DNA of 64,000 nt from Bedellia somnulentella (GCA_963576735.1 OY755171.1:8060001-8124000); one strand, 5' to 3'. Positions 1 through 11,195 are shown, numbered from the stretch's first letter. Notes: generated by a model not told the origin, from the letters alone. A program made the numbers and translations.

Positions 1-155
1 TCGACGAAGTCTTCGACACCAAGTATAACACTAATAATATTCTTAACTCGGCCGTCACTAACCCTACTTACATCACATTCAATATAGACGCCGAAAAAAA
101 ACCACAGAATATTAATAAATACGTAAACATCAAACCAAATGGTCTAGTCAATTAA
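1..155 (+). CDS. 3' end of an unidentified protein-coding gene (partial)
   Basis: An open frame enters from the left edge (first full codon at position 3) and runs 50 codons to a TAA at 153-155. The peptide starts DEVFDTKYNTNN, is Asn/Lys rich and ends VNIKPNGLVN. The mixed, non-repetitive composition and the sharp fall to AT-rich noncoding sequence after the stop suggest a terminal exon. The 5' part lies outside the window, so no domain can be assigned and I do not recognise the family. No clear AATAAA lies in the first 100 bp downstream. Gene A ends on the opposite strand at 949, so the two would be convergent. A chance frame of this length is possible. Confidence 0.4.
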   Translation, partial: DEVFDTKYNTNNILNSAVTNPTYITFNIDAEKKPQNINKYVNIKPNGLVN

Positions 156-948
156 AATGATAGGTATATTAGCAGGAATGATATTATTCAACGAATATTA
201 ATTTAAGTTTATTCTTTTTAATTAGAATGCTCCACCTTTTTAATTATTGCATTGTAAATATGAACTTTAGATGTTTACCAATTGATCTCTCGAATTTAAG
301 CCCTATCTTTGTCATTTATGTGAATTATTGAAATAAGTACAATTTTCTTACAAAATATTACAACTTTATTTTCATTTATATATAATACATTAATTGAAAT
401 ATAATAGGAAACAATTATAGATTTTGTTGTGTTAGTTGTTAATAATACGATAGGTTAAGATTTTATAGCTCTAAGTGTTTGATGAGTCATCATTATGGAA
501 AAAAATATTTAATTAATTGTTGTTAGGTGATTCTCCTCTAACATTTGAGGCTGCAAAAATGCTTTTATTGTGAATTTTATAATTAGGCGTACAAGTTATT
601 GTTTGAATATTACAGAAATATATATATTTTTATTACAATATTTTCTACTCACTAAGAAAATAACCTGTAAAACTGGTTACATAGTTGATATTTTGGGTAC
701 AACATATTATTTGTTAAAAGGGTTTTAAATAAAAGTTTTATATGAGTATTCTTAAAAAACACGCGCATATGTTTCGTTTCCCATCAAAGTAATGCTTAAA
801 CAGATAATGAAAAATTATTTTTGTACAAAAGTGATAATGCCATAATATTTTGTTTATAATGTTTATAATAAATGTGGTATTGAATTACGTCTGTATTTTT
901 AATATTAAATCATATTTACAATCCTAGTGATCTACAACTAAACAGTAA

Positions 949-2724
949 CTAAAATAAGCTAGTAATAAATGAAAATGCAGCTTTCTCTATCGCCTGCGCT
1001 CCCTGAAAAAAAACATAATAAATAGTTACTGATACTATTGTAACTTGTGTCTTTAATCTCATATCAAATAGCAGACATGAAATTATTAACCACTTTTCGT
1101 ATTTTACAAGGGAAATATTATTAACTAAAAACTTCAGAAGTCTAAACGTATAACTAAGATGTTTGAAGCGCAGGAGAAACATTTTCAAACGAGAAAAATC
1201 TTTGATTTTTTATTCGAAAATGATAATTTGCAATAATACTTTAAATATATTTTTTAATCTTTCAAAAACATAAACATAAACGTTCACGCCGAATATCCCC
1301 GAAGGGGTTGGCAGAGGTACTAATACTTCTGAACATCACGTGACATTGTCACCTGGCGTTCAGAGTACCCACGTTTTGCATGGACAGTGTACTCACGTGA
1401 TAGGGGGCAGGACTATCGCCGTTTTGTACGAGTACACGGTCACATGACTAAGTACAACTCAGCCATGTGGGTTTCCTCACGATGTTTTCCCTCACTGTTA
1501 ACAACCGTGATAAATTAACCACACATATGTCTCTAGAAAAAACAAATTGGTGTAGGCCCGATTTGAACACTAGTCGCTTTCACGTTAACCGGTGTTCTAC
1601 CCATTGAGCTATCACGTCGTCTTTAACCTTTCAAGTACCTAATAATTTTCAATTAATATTAACATTACAATATTATAAAAGTTTTTGTATACTTACATCT
1701 TTAAATGCTTCGACTACACCTAGAGGTATATCCAAAATCGCCTTTGCTAACGTTTCCAATGCCTGAAATAATAAATTGATCTAATCAATAGTATCAAATC
1801 ATCTAATTAATAAATAGTACAATAATAACCAAATTATAGTTAATAATAATAAAACCTAGACCATAGTCTATTTTAAGATTTAGTTATTAAAGATGAACAA
1901 CTATGAAATTTGTTCACTAAGGATGAAAAATGTGAAGAGATTATTGAAAGGCAATTTGTGAATGGAGCCATAAAGTCTCATGACCAAAGGCCTGAATGGT
2001 AGGTTTTAGTGCAGTTTTAATTCCTACGCTGATGTATTTCAAAATGTCGCGTATGGCAAAAGTAGAATGAAACTAGAATAAATGCAGTTAAACGAGGCCC
2101 CTCAAAAGGTTTATGTGTAATATAAGGTGAACATTTTATTCAAGATAAAAAAATAATCCATAAGTGACTTGAACACTCAGATTGTATGGATAAAAGTTAA
2201 ATGTAAAAAAACCTATGTTGATGATTTTTTTGTTACTAAAACGAAGGCGACGCAAGAGGTTGACGACCAGATAAAAAAACATTTGAACACTGGAGTGAGA
2301 CCGGAATAAGAGAAATAAAATGCATGATAGGAAGGATTAATATGGGGAAAGCTGGACTTACAGATAATGTCCAATGGAAGAACTACTAATACTTCTCGAC
2401 GCCTGGACCTGTTGCTTGGAATGGTTATTTATATGTTAATGGACAGGCCTATCGCGAATATTTATCATAATTTCCTCCTCCTTATACTTTTAGCACTATT
2501 GCATTTTGATTTAGCATTCTTGTTACTTCAGGCTCCCACTTTTTCTGTTCCAATTTTTAATTATTTTATTGGTTAGTACTTACACCGTCAGAGGTCTCAC
2601 TATTGGCAGTTTCACTGGTAGAAGATGCGCTCGTTGTTTCGTCTGTTGGGGCACTACTACTTTCATCACATAAAAAAACCATTATTAACAGTAACACCGA
2701 AATTGTCACTTTTCTCTCAACCAT
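949..2724 (-). CDS. Gene A: predicted small secreted peptide, 3 coding exons
   Basis: Coding exons are 2724-2584, 1762-1697 and 1002-949, giving 86 codons and a TAG stop. Exon 1 encodes MVERK followed by a hydrophobic run (VTISVLLLIMVFLC), a typical signal peptide, then a Ser/Thr/Glu-rich stretch ending SETSDG. It ends at a GTAAGT donor. Exon 2 (66 bp, 22 codons) follows a TTATTTCAG acceptor and ends at another GTAAGT. It encodes an amphipathic segment beginning ALETLAKAILD. Exon 3 follows a T-rich tract and CAG and ends FITSLF-stop. All junctions are phase 0. Intron 1 holds an old RTE fragment, intron 2 an S2 SINE. A TTCAGT initiator-like site lies about 90 nt upstream of the ATG. The exon plan matches gene B upstream. 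Function is unknown. A secreted, possibly O-glycosylated or membrane-active peptide is inference only, and no transcript confirms the joins. Confidence 0.55.
1266..1622 (-). mobile_element. S2 SINE (tRNA-derived), near full length
   Basis: Read on the minus strand, this starts with a tRNA-like head (A-box-like AGCTCAATGGG, B-box-like GTTCAAATC) and ends with the S2 tail GGCGTGAACGTTTATG. It sits in intron 2 of gene A. Flanks ttaatctttcaa (1254-1265) and ttaacctttcaa (1623-1634) match at 11 of 12 bases and look like an aged target-site duplication. Confidence 0.8.
1918..2125 (+). mobile_element. Old RTE-like LINE internal fragment
   Basis: The stretch aligns by eye, with indels, to the part of the 15-18 kb LINE coding for about residues 835-915. 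Shared landmarks are GGATGAAAAATGTGAAGA, AATGGAGCC and CCTACGCTGATGTAT. It carries stops and frameshifts. Weaker resemblance may continue to about 2440. It lies in intron 1 of gene A, antisense to it. Confidence 0.5.
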
Positions 2725-3175
2725 CGCGTCTGTTATGTGCGTAAATCCACAACCGCCTTTACATTCAAACACTTAGTATTCAGCCACTTGACGTTCTGCT
2801 TGTGCGTCAATTACTGAACAATAAGACAAATTCATGGTTCTTACCCTGAATAAATTACAAATACTTAATGAAATTCTGTTTATGAATTGTCAATGTCCTT
2901 TAAAAAACCTTGTAATGTGTTGTAATGCTTCAAAAATTTTACACCTGTTGTGAAATTCGGTATGCTATATTAATATGTTCTTATTACGTAATTTTTAGAA
3001 ATAAAGAATATAATTAGGTATAAATAGTAACAATATTTAACATCATAATTGATAAACAGTTACTTGTGTTTATGTAAAGTTTATTGAACTTTTAACATCG
3101 ACGACATAACCCATGGTTTGCAATAATAGGTAATCAGCAATCTATATAATCAGTATCTGAAAAACGTTACTATCA

Positions 3176-3260
3176 GTTTTTGAGGTTCCGTACCTATAGG
3201 TAAAAACTGGACCATATTCGCAGCGCGTTGCTGTGATTCTGCCTTTTTGTCTTTCTGTCA
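3176..3260 (+). repeat. Fragment of the GGTTCCGTA-type repeat
   Basis: The sequence GAGGTTCCGTACC followed by an A-rich/GGACC stretch and CTTTCTGTCACCAGG resembles the 5' end of a repeat I remember as abundant in lepidopteran genomes. A related, complete copy is at 52289-53028. Only the 5' end is present here. Confidence 0.4.
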
Positions 3261-3279
3261 CCAGGGTTTACCTAATAAA

Positions 3280-3390
3280 CTTTATTAATATTTTCCCTAC
3301 TCTACTTCCGAAAGTGGTTGAGGAATTTTTTATTCCGAAGCTCTGGCTACCCCTTCCAGGGATTTATAGCCGTAAGTATATGTATATATG
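3280..3390 (+). mobile_element. S1 SINE, 3' fragment
   Basis: This is the 3' half of the S1 consensus: CTACTTCCGAAAGTGG, then CTCTGGCTACCCCTTCCAGG, then TATAGCCGTAAGTATATG and a short TATA/TATG tail. The 5' half is missing, as expected for incomplete reverse transcription. Confidence 0.7.
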
Positions 3391-3742
3391 TCTACAATTT
3401 TGGTAAAAAGAGTTAGGTTTTTGTTTCTTGTGTAAATCGTGTAAGATACGATCCATTACGTATTAATCGTATCGAACAAAAAGAATAATGCTTATGTGTC
3501 TTGTTTGCGCGCATTCCAATATTATATTTTATTGATTTGGATAATATGTAAATTGCGATTGCCTTAAACATACTTAATTTAAGTACCCCGCAACATAATG
3601 AGTATTAAAATCTGCCATTATTTTTACACGACACGGTAAATGACGTTTAAGGCGCTTCTAAAAATATCTCATTGTCTAATTGTAATGTGATTAGTAGTTA
3701 TGATATTAGATAGTAATGATGGAACAGATGAATATACAAAAA

Positions 3743-3960
3743 CTAGTGGGTAACCCTGGCGCGACTACGTCGCGTCCAACAAAATGAGTTTATTTTGAAA
3801 TTTTCCGACCAATCACAGCGCAGCTCTTTTGAATTTCTAGTGAATTTTTCTGATTGGCCGGTTTGAAAAAATTCCGACCAATCAAAGCGCATCTCTGATC
3901 GACTAAAGTTTGCGCGCGCTTATGACACTCAAGCAAAGTCTATGGGCCAAAATCGAAACT
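3743..3960 (-). mobile_element. Helitron-like 3' end
   Basis: On the minus strand the sequence ends CCCACTAG next to a T. About 13 bp inside that end is a 6-bp stem with 3-nt loop, cgcgac-tac-gtcgcg (3760-3774). A hairpin followed by CTRR is the Helitron 3' hallmark. The TC-type 5' end was not located. Inverted CCAAT-like motifs (CCGACCAATCA) repeat inside. The palindromic MITE at 3982 lies next to or inside it. Confidence 0.45.
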
Positions 3961-3981
3961 TTGAAATTCTAAAACAATTAA

Positions 3982-4233
3982 GGGCCGGCGCTGACTGCCG
4001 GCATGGCATGGCAAAGGATTTCGATACAGATATAGCATTTTTAATCGTATTACCATGCGTATAGAATTCATTTTACTTTATTTTGACACAACGATGCCGA
4101 CGTTCTGTCCTACCGCGGCCTCCCTCGGCATTGTTGTGTCAAAATGAATTCTATACGCATGGTAATAAGATTAAAAATGCTATATCTGTACCGAAATCCT
4201 TTGCCATGCCATGCCGGCAGTCAGCGCCGGCCC
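3982..4233. mobile_element. Palindromic MITE, about 110-bp inverted repeats, TAA flanks
   Basis: The left arm starts GGGCCGGCGCTGACTGCCGG and runs through ATGGCATGGCAAAGGATTTC to TTGACACAACGATGCCGA. The right arm is its reverse complement with a few substitutions and a short indel, ending CCGGCAGTCAGCGCCGGCCC. Only about 30 bp separate the arms. Both ends abut TAA (3979-3981 and 4234-4236), a 3-bp duplication of the PIF/Harbinger (TWA) type. It encodes no protein. The superfamily is inferred from the duplication alone. Confidence 0.75.
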
Positions 4234-4511
4234 TAACTTAATCCAGTTACATCAGATGTCTGAATTTTGTGCACACCACGGCAGCGAACTGTACAATACC
4301 TGAACCAAATTTCTAGCTTAACTCATCACGTCACAGGCTTCCGGGCAAGAAAGAGGCTTACAGAAATAATATATAAAGATATTTACAGACATACACCATA
4401 TATACTCACTGCTAATAGTCAATAAGCAGTAGCCCGAGCTTTACAATTAGAAAATTCTCGGACACTTTAGGAAGGATTGTTAAACAGATCATTTTTTATG
4501 CAAATACATAG

Positions 4512-4815
4512 GTACATACATCCATACCGCTACAACTCACGCCGTTAGTTCCCATTGGGGTAAGCAGAGACTATCGATCGTCATTTACGATCCTGGCAAA
4601 CCCTTCTAGCTTCATGCACATCCATCAATATTTCCATACATGCTATTATTCTTCGTACTTCGGACACCTGGACACCTTCGGACCCTTTCTCTATTCGGTC
4701 TAAATGTGTCTCCGAGGTCGTCATCTACTAACATTACCTTCAACATTGGCTCTGTAGATCTCTTACCCCAATTTACTATCACCATCCTCTCTATTATGGA
4801 AATAAAAAGCAGTCA
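4512..4815 (-). mobile_element. RTE-like LINE, 5'-truncated 3' fragment
   Basis: About 300 bp matches the last part of the 15-18 kb LINE on the minus strand, from CCGTTAGTTCCCATTGGGG to the region coding for ERMDD. The frame is broken. The 3' end abuts a degenerate ACATACATCC tail. Confidence 0.75.
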
Positions 4816-5101
4816 AAATCATAACCCTCCTTTTGCTTCGCCATAGTTGACTAAATACATTCTAGTGTAAGAGTGTTATACAATTTTTTGTAATTATCAA
4901 TGCAAAAAAACAGAGATGTATAAGTTGCTACCAAGTACAAAATACAAAATATTAGTTTCTCATTTTTCACTTTGGAGTTCAATCGCTTTGAGCACAAATT
5001 TCACTGCTATCGCAGGCTTTACTTTGATTGAATGTATTTATGGTTTCTGGGAATGCAATCATGATGTTAATCACGATAATTACAGCGGTAGATTCTCAAT
5101 A

Positions 5102-5107
<6 letters not shown>

Positions 5108-5137
<30 letters not shown>
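5108..5137. repeat. (TA)n microsatellite
   Basis: About 15 uninterrupted TA dinucleotides. Confidence 0.9.
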
Positions 5138-5138
<1 letters not shown>

Positions 5139-5473
5139 CCCATGTTATATATTTATAACCCATATACAATGACCCATGTTTTTTTCGATGTTCCTCCTTA
5201 AATTAATACTCCTTATAAAATGTCGAACCGAGCACGAAATCATTCGTTATTATTGTATGAGTGCTATGATAGTGTTGGAATCAGAGTGCTCGCGAGGGCA
5301 ATAAATAGGTACGAGTGTTAAACAAGGCGCATAATTTACTTTTCTTAAAACTTCCAATCAACCTAATGATAACAAAATGTTTAAATAAACTTACAATTCT
5401 TAACTATGTAATATAAACTAAAATGGTCTTATCATATGACTTTCTTGCGCAGAAACCAGAGTAAATCTTTTTT

Positions 5474-5592
5474 ATACATGCATGCATTAACACACGGAAA
5501 CTCATGAATCCCAAAAAGGGTAGACAGAGCTCTGAAATTAAAAATTCCTCAGCCACTTTTGAAAGTTGAGCGGGGAAAGGACTTAAATTAAG
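5474..5592 (-). mobile_element. S1 SINE, 3' fragment
   Basis: A diverged S1 3' half on the minus strand, recognisable by AATCCCAAAAAGGGTAGACAGAGCTC and TCAGCCACTTTTGAAAGTTG. The TATG tail is degenerate. Confidence 0.6.
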
Positions 5593-6054
5593 GGCTTTTT
5601 ATACATTTGAGTTTTATAAGTATATTTTATGTATAGTAACTAGATTAGCAGTATAAAGTACAGTAGATTATACTCCTTGCTAAGGTGAGAATATAACGCA
5701 CTCGTGCCTAACTAACGCAACACTCGTGTATCGCTTTGCATTTTGTGTAAACATATAGTATTATTACACTAATGTTTGTTGCTTTTTACTATTTTTGCTT
5801 CTTGGAATCACGATTCTGCCCTAAAAAAATGTGTAACTCATTCAATGTTGAGACTGTTACATCATAATGATCAGTCCATAGACGCTGCAGCCCTCACCCA
5901 TCTGGTACCCGGGACCTTTATGAACTTGTGGGTTCACCTTGCTTTTCGTAATTCCGAATTGAAAGGGATGACTTTTTAGTAATTTCTCAAGAAACTCCGT
6001 ATTACAAGTGACATACACTTGGACTAAAAAAAACATATTTTTATGGTGTTGCAC

Positions 6055-6300
6055 CATACATCCATATACTCACGGCTATAAATCCCTAGAAGGGGTAGCC
6101 AGAGCTAAGGAATTAGAAATTCCTTAGCCACTTTTGGAAGTTGCGTGGGGAAAAGATAGTAAAATAAAGGCTGTTGTTGGTGATGGGTCTCCAACCGCAT
6201 CGCCCAAAACCCCCTAAAAAGCTCCAACACCGTAAGTCGCCTCTTACGTACACCCACCAGAAGATATGGGGTAGTGTTATTCTAAGCCGACACTACACAG
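6055..6300 (-). mobile_element. S1 SINE, near full length
   Basis: All S1 blocks are present on the minus strand: ACTCACGGCTATAAATCCC (tail side), GGTAGCCAGAGCTAAGGAAT, GGGTCTCCAACCGCATCGCC, GTCGCCTCTTACG and CTAAGCCGACACTACACAGC (head). Confidence 0.85.
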
Positions 6301-6551
6301 CAACATACATTAAAATAAATCTTGCTTGGTCCAAATATTCATTAAATTTACCAAGTATGAAAAAGATGTACGAATCAGGAATATTAATAGAAGAACTAGG
6401 ATAACTTACAAAGGCCGAAGAGCTGCGAATCGCGATTGGTAATGGGCAGGGGGCACATTTGTCGGTATCATATATAAAATATATTGGGTTTTATTCATCA
6501 CTACCTACCACATTGTGGGTCATCCAAGGAGATTTAACTTAACCCTATCAT

Positions 6552-6848
6552 TACATATACGCAATCCATTAGTAGTTCCGATTGGGGTAGGCAGAGATTG
6601 TCGATCGCCACTTTCTATGATCATGACAAACCTCTCTAGCTTCGATTAAATTCATCAATCTTCTCATACATGCTCTTTTATTTTTCATACTTCGGAGGCC
6701 TACCTTTATGAGCACACTCGCTATTTGGTCCAGGAGTGTCCTCCGAAGTCATTCTTCACTAACATTACCATCTACATTGGCTCTACTAATCTTTTTTACC
6801 ACTTTAATATCATCCATCACATCTATGTGCCCAAACCATTTTAACATT
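6552..6848 (-). mobile_element. RTE-like LINE, 5'-truncated 3' fragment
   Basis: About 300 bp matches the 3' end of the intact LINE on the minus strand (TTGGGGTAGGCAGAGATTGT through TGCCCAAACCATTTTAACAT) with many substitutions and frame breaks. Confidence 0.75.
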
Positions 6849-7089
6849 AAACTTTTATAATTTTAAATTTTATACAAAAATTTTGTATCATCTTCACAAA
6901 ATACTTTTTGAAATGAATCGCACATACAGAAATCACGAATCTATAAGAGTTTAATTTTTTTCCCGTTCCCTTAACATCAAAATGTAGGCTGTATTATTTG
7001 AACCCAACCAAACCCACCCATTTTTTCATCACATAAAATAAAACAAATCACTGTGACTTAGAACAACTTAATTTATTACTAGTAATACA

Positions 7090-9403
7090 TTACAATAGGC
7101 TGTCGACTAAATATCGTTTTACCTGTAACAAAAATTTGGTTCATTAGTTGTGTTAAATTAAGTTCTAGAATTAAAAAAAAACATATATTTCATACACTTC
7201 ATTTTCACAGCTTCATTAAATCGTTATTTTTTATTAAAAAACAAATTCCTACACAACTTGTTTGTACTACTACTAATGGTCATCGATTGCATGACATTGC
7301 AGTTGCAGTAAAACTGCTTTATGTAAGTCTTACTATATATTTTTGAAACCTTTAGAGATCTTATATATTTAGTGTTTATTTTTTATTTATTGTTTGACCT
7401 TGAATATAGCAATTAATAAGTGATTTCCTTTCTTACTCTATTTAGAGTTGGTATTTGAATTTACGATAAGAGGATATTTGTGCAAACTATTGTTTTTATC
7501 CACTTTTTACCAAAACCTCTAATACAATATTAGTGCCTTTTTAGATATAATTTGTACATTTTATGCGATAAGTGTTATGTTAACATACATACATACATAT
7601 ACTCACGGCTATAAATCCCTAAAAGGGGTAGCCAGAGCTGTGGAATTAAAAATTCCACACATCAGCCACTTTTGGAAAGTTGCATGGGGAAGAGATGGTA
7701 AAATAAAGGTTGTTGGTGATGGGTCTCCAACCGCATCGTCCAAAAATCCCTTAATAGCCCCAATACCGTTAGTCGCCTCTTACGTACACCCACCGGAAGA
7801 AATGGGGTAGTGCTATTCTAAGCCGACACTACACAGCTACGTTACGTTAACAACTCACCAAATAGCGCTGCAGTAAATATTTGTTTCAAAAACCAATGTT
7901 TGTATTTAACTCGATAATCTACGGTCTGATTTAAATCAATAGTGGATTCTTATTATATTGGCGGATGTTCTAGGAATGGTGGTACAGCTACGAGTTATCA
8001 GGGGGAAATACAGTTATACTGCACTGCACTCATACATTATACACTCATAGTAGATTTAGGAAACCCACAATAATTATAAATATTTACTTTTAGTTTAGAC
8101 ACCACACAACTTTTATTTTCGAAATAACTTCTATGACCAATCTCAAACAAGCTTGCAGTTTATTTTGTACAAAATGGCTACTTTGAATTATAACTTTTAT
8201 AAAAGAGTTAGCATTACAATTTTCTTAATGTTTATAGCTATTAGAATTATTATGGTTATCAAAACTACCGTGATAGGTCAATGGGTAGAATACCCGCATA
8301 TAATATAGACAGGCGTGGTTTCATTTCCCGAGGCGGGCATACACCAATTTGTTTTTTCTAAAGTCTTATGTGTGGCTAATTTATCATGTTGAACTGAGGG
8401 AAAACATCGTTCAACATGGCTAAGTGCCACTAAGTCATTACAATTTGCAGAAAAAAAATTTTGCTCACCCTCCATAACTGTGTATGCACTCAAACTTTTC
8501 TATACATTCATACACAATGTTAAACCACCAGACAAATGTAATTATTCCGTTAAAAGAATAAGCAAGAAATATTATTATTTAATTAAATCAAGGGCTCTTA
8601 ACATTATTTTTTACATAAATCCAGGACAAAAAAAATTTTTAGAGACACAGACCATGTTCCAGTAAAAGGTTACTTAGCAGCATTATGTTAGGGTTATAAA
8701 AGTAGAAAGGTGAAGTGTTAAAGTCGTACCGGAAAGAAAGCATTCAGCAGAGTTGTGGTAGCCAAGGGGAAGAAAATAGCCATTCAGAACCACCACCACC
8801 AATCGTATTCATCGTCGTCATCATCATCATTATCATCTTTATCTTTATCTTTCTTTTCCTATAAATGAAAATGTATTGGTTAATTTGGCTTAGCGAGGAC
8901 TGGTTATATTGAAATCTTATAAAATATACTTACTTGACTACACGCTTTTGTCCAACCAGCTATTCCATCGTGAACTGCCTTAACTATTTCTTCGAGAAGC
9001 TGAAAAACAAAAGAATTGATATGTTTATGATGTATTCATTAATAGGATTTCTATTAGCTTTATATATTAATTACCTATTATTATATATGCAGTTTCTAAA
9101 TTAATAAGTTTTCCGAAACTCTCTTTTAACTTAAACGAAACTTAAAAATATATTAGAGGCACAGGCACAAGGTTTATGAAATTCTGAAATTCCTGATACT
9201 AATTATAAAATTTACAAAAGTATACCAATAATTCACATTTAAAAACAAAGACGTACCCCATTATTGGACGGAGCAGCCGTCGTGGTAGTAGTAGGAGCAG
9301 TAGTAGTGGTAGGAGCTACAGTAGTAGTAGCATTGTCGTCAGCACATAACACAATTGTAAGTAGCCCTGCTACCACGAGCAATTGCAACCATCGAGATAA
9401 CAT
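7090..9403 (-). CDS. Gene B: predicted small secreted Thr-rich peptide, tandem paralogue of gene A
   Basis: Proposed coding exons are 9403-9257, 8999-8934 and 7122-7090 (81 codons). Exon 1 starts MLSRWLQLLVV, a signal peptide with likely cleavage after VLCA. A Thr/Ala/Pro tract follows, with one Asn-Ala-Thr glycosylation sequon, then a GTACGT donor. Exon 2 is 66 bp (22 codons, LLEEIVKAVHDG...ACSQ) between TTTTTCAG and GTAAGT. It matches the gene A middle exon at about 7 of 22 residues. The third exon (VKRYLVDSLL-stop) follows TTTTTGTTACAG and has AATAAA about 15 bp past the stop. It is the least certain part, and an alternative acceptor near 7875 would give a similar short RYLV end. I chose the ATG at 9403 over one at 9433 because CAACATG is the better context and the signal peptide begins there. 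Intron 2 holds S1 and S2 copies. Function unknown. Confidence 0.5.
7585..7840 (-). mobile_element. S1 SINE, full length with target-site duplication
   Basis: Complete S1 copy with a (CATA)n tail side at its left and the ACACTACACAGC head at its right. Flanks gttatgttaaca (7573-7584) and gttacgttaaca (7841-7852) match at 11 of 12 bases. It lies in intron 2 of gene B, in the antisense insertion frame common to many copies here. Confidence 0.85.
8270..8440 (+). mobile_element. S2 SINE, diverged 5' part
   Basis: A tRNA-like head (GATAGGTCAATGGGTAGAA) is followed by the S2 body: ACACCAATTTGTTTTTTCTAA, TTATGTGTGGCTAATTTATC and GGGAAAACATCG. The 3' half and tail are missing. It lies in gene B intron 2. 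Confidence 0.65.
8786..8862. repeat. Degenerate trinucleotide/hexanucleotide low-complexity tract
   Basis: CACCACCACC grades into TCGTCGTCATCATCATCATT and then repeated CTTTAT. No gene is implied. Confidence 0.8.
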
Positions 9404-9489
9404 GTTGACCTGAATATGAGGATACCAAGACATACAGCTTCTTATATGGGTCTTACTGTTGACAACCTAAACATCGTATTGGTCTCGGC

Positions 9490-9497
9490 TTTTATAT
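9490..9497 (-). promoter_or_regulatory. TATA-box candidate for gene B
   Basis: TATAAAA is read on the minus strand. An ACAGT initiator-like site lies about 39 nt downstream at 9459-9455, slightly further than the usual 30. The ATG chosen for gene B is a further 55 nt on. The spacing makes this plausible but unproven. Confidence 0.35.
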
Positions 9498-9499
9498 CG

Positions 9500-11195
9500 A
9501 AATATCCGCGAAGAGTACAACAGAAATATTTTATGGTAATTTTGTTCTATAGTAGTAATGCGACTCATGAATATTCAGCGAAGTGTCGGCGTAACAAGTA
9601 CTCTCTGCCTTGGTTTGTTTAGGGTTTTCGCTACGGACGTTCGGCCCTGTCATACTTATGTTCTAGTGTCAAAATTTGTGTTATGTCAATTGTGTCAATG
9701 ACATTTATTGTGATGCAACGTTTTTTCAATTTGTTACTTTGTGGATTCAATTGTTTTCAGGAAAAACCATGTTGTACAAATACAAGGTTATGTCCAGTGT
9801 GAGTAGATTATATTTCAATTATTTTAGTTACTTATATTTTAGTGTGATGATTACACAATTTTTTGTTTAATAACTTAATTTGAGTTTATATTTATACAGA
9901 AGGGTTTACTATTATAAAGGGTTTATTACTTAATTACAACTTAACGTAATACACCAATACATTGTCGTAAGCGTAACGTTAATTGAAGCCATTTAATTTG
10001 TGTGTTTTTAAATTATGTTTCTAAAAGTGAACCCTCCGAACATCTTGTAGAAATATACATACGGAATAAGGTGCCTAGTTAAAAAGGTATTGTTAAAAAG
10101 AATTATGGATTCTTGTTTGTAACTACATTTTACAAACTTGACATCACTAGAAGTAAGTATAAAAGCCTTATAAACCAAAGACCTAATCAGGAGCATTAAA
10201 ACAATTATTTGCTAATAATCTTAGCTGATTAACCAATTACCAATTCGAATCAGTTCCTAATTTGCTAACCAATCAATAGAAGGCCAACTAACGAAAAATG
10301 TGTGTTGGCATAAAAGTTTTAGCAAACGAGCATCCAATTAATTGAATCTCAAGCTGAATATACCCAGTCTGAATAAATTGCAAATACGTTGAAAACAATC
10401 CTACGTCTTTCCATCACACGGTAACGTATAAATAATGTGTTTTTTATACGAACAACAATACCCATTTCTAGAAAGACAGCATGATGTATGAAACACCGCT
10501 CAGTAAATAAAATAAACATCTTATTGCTTAAGGTATTGAAATAACGCGAAAGTCACGCTTCAAATTATATGCCTTTTTTTTCAGTGAATGCTTGGCGTAT
10601 ATTAAGTATTTTTACCAGTTTATATGATGAAGAATTTATGTCTACTTAAATTTCGGTTATATTATGATAAAAAAACTTTACTCTGTCTCAGTGTAGCGTA
10701 GATATACTCAACAGTTTTACGTTTGTGAATTCTTATAAATATATTTTCAAGTCAATGAAATGTATATTATCAAAATAAGTAGTATTTTATAGATCAAAGG
10801 ATTTTTCGTTTCATAAGACATGTAGCATAATTTACAAATATAAATCTAAAACGTGTTCGACGATACTATCTCATTTCCTATGCGTTATTCAAAACGTATT
10901 GTAAACAAAGTAATATAACTTTTGGAATTCGTTTACCCTCGAGTTATAATGTTAGCTACTTCTCGATCTGTACTTGGACTCACACGCAATTTAAATAGGT
11001 TTACTTTGTTTGGGTTGTCATCAGAAACGGGTGGCAGGGTGGCGCGGCGCGGGGCGGCGGTGAGCAGTTTAGCTTTTTGATATACAAATTATTTCGAGAT
11101 ATATTTTTACCAGTGTATTTTAAACATATTTTTTATTGACTTGTTTTCGTCAATTCGAATAAAACTTTATTTAATTATATTAATTATTTGTAAAT
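9500..11195. other. No gene recognised
   Basis: AT-rich sequence with only short chance frames. A GC-rich patch (GGTGGCAGGGTGGCGCGGCG) at about 11029-11065 stands out against its surroundings but matches nothing else in the window. Confidence 0.5.

Noticed and set aside
7845..7875. Alternative terminal exon for gene B (RYLVSC-stop after ACTGCAG)
   Set aside because: The polypyrimidine tract is weak and it lies against an S1 duplication. The 7122-7090 exon has a better acceptor and a nearby AATAAA. It is kept as a possible alternative.
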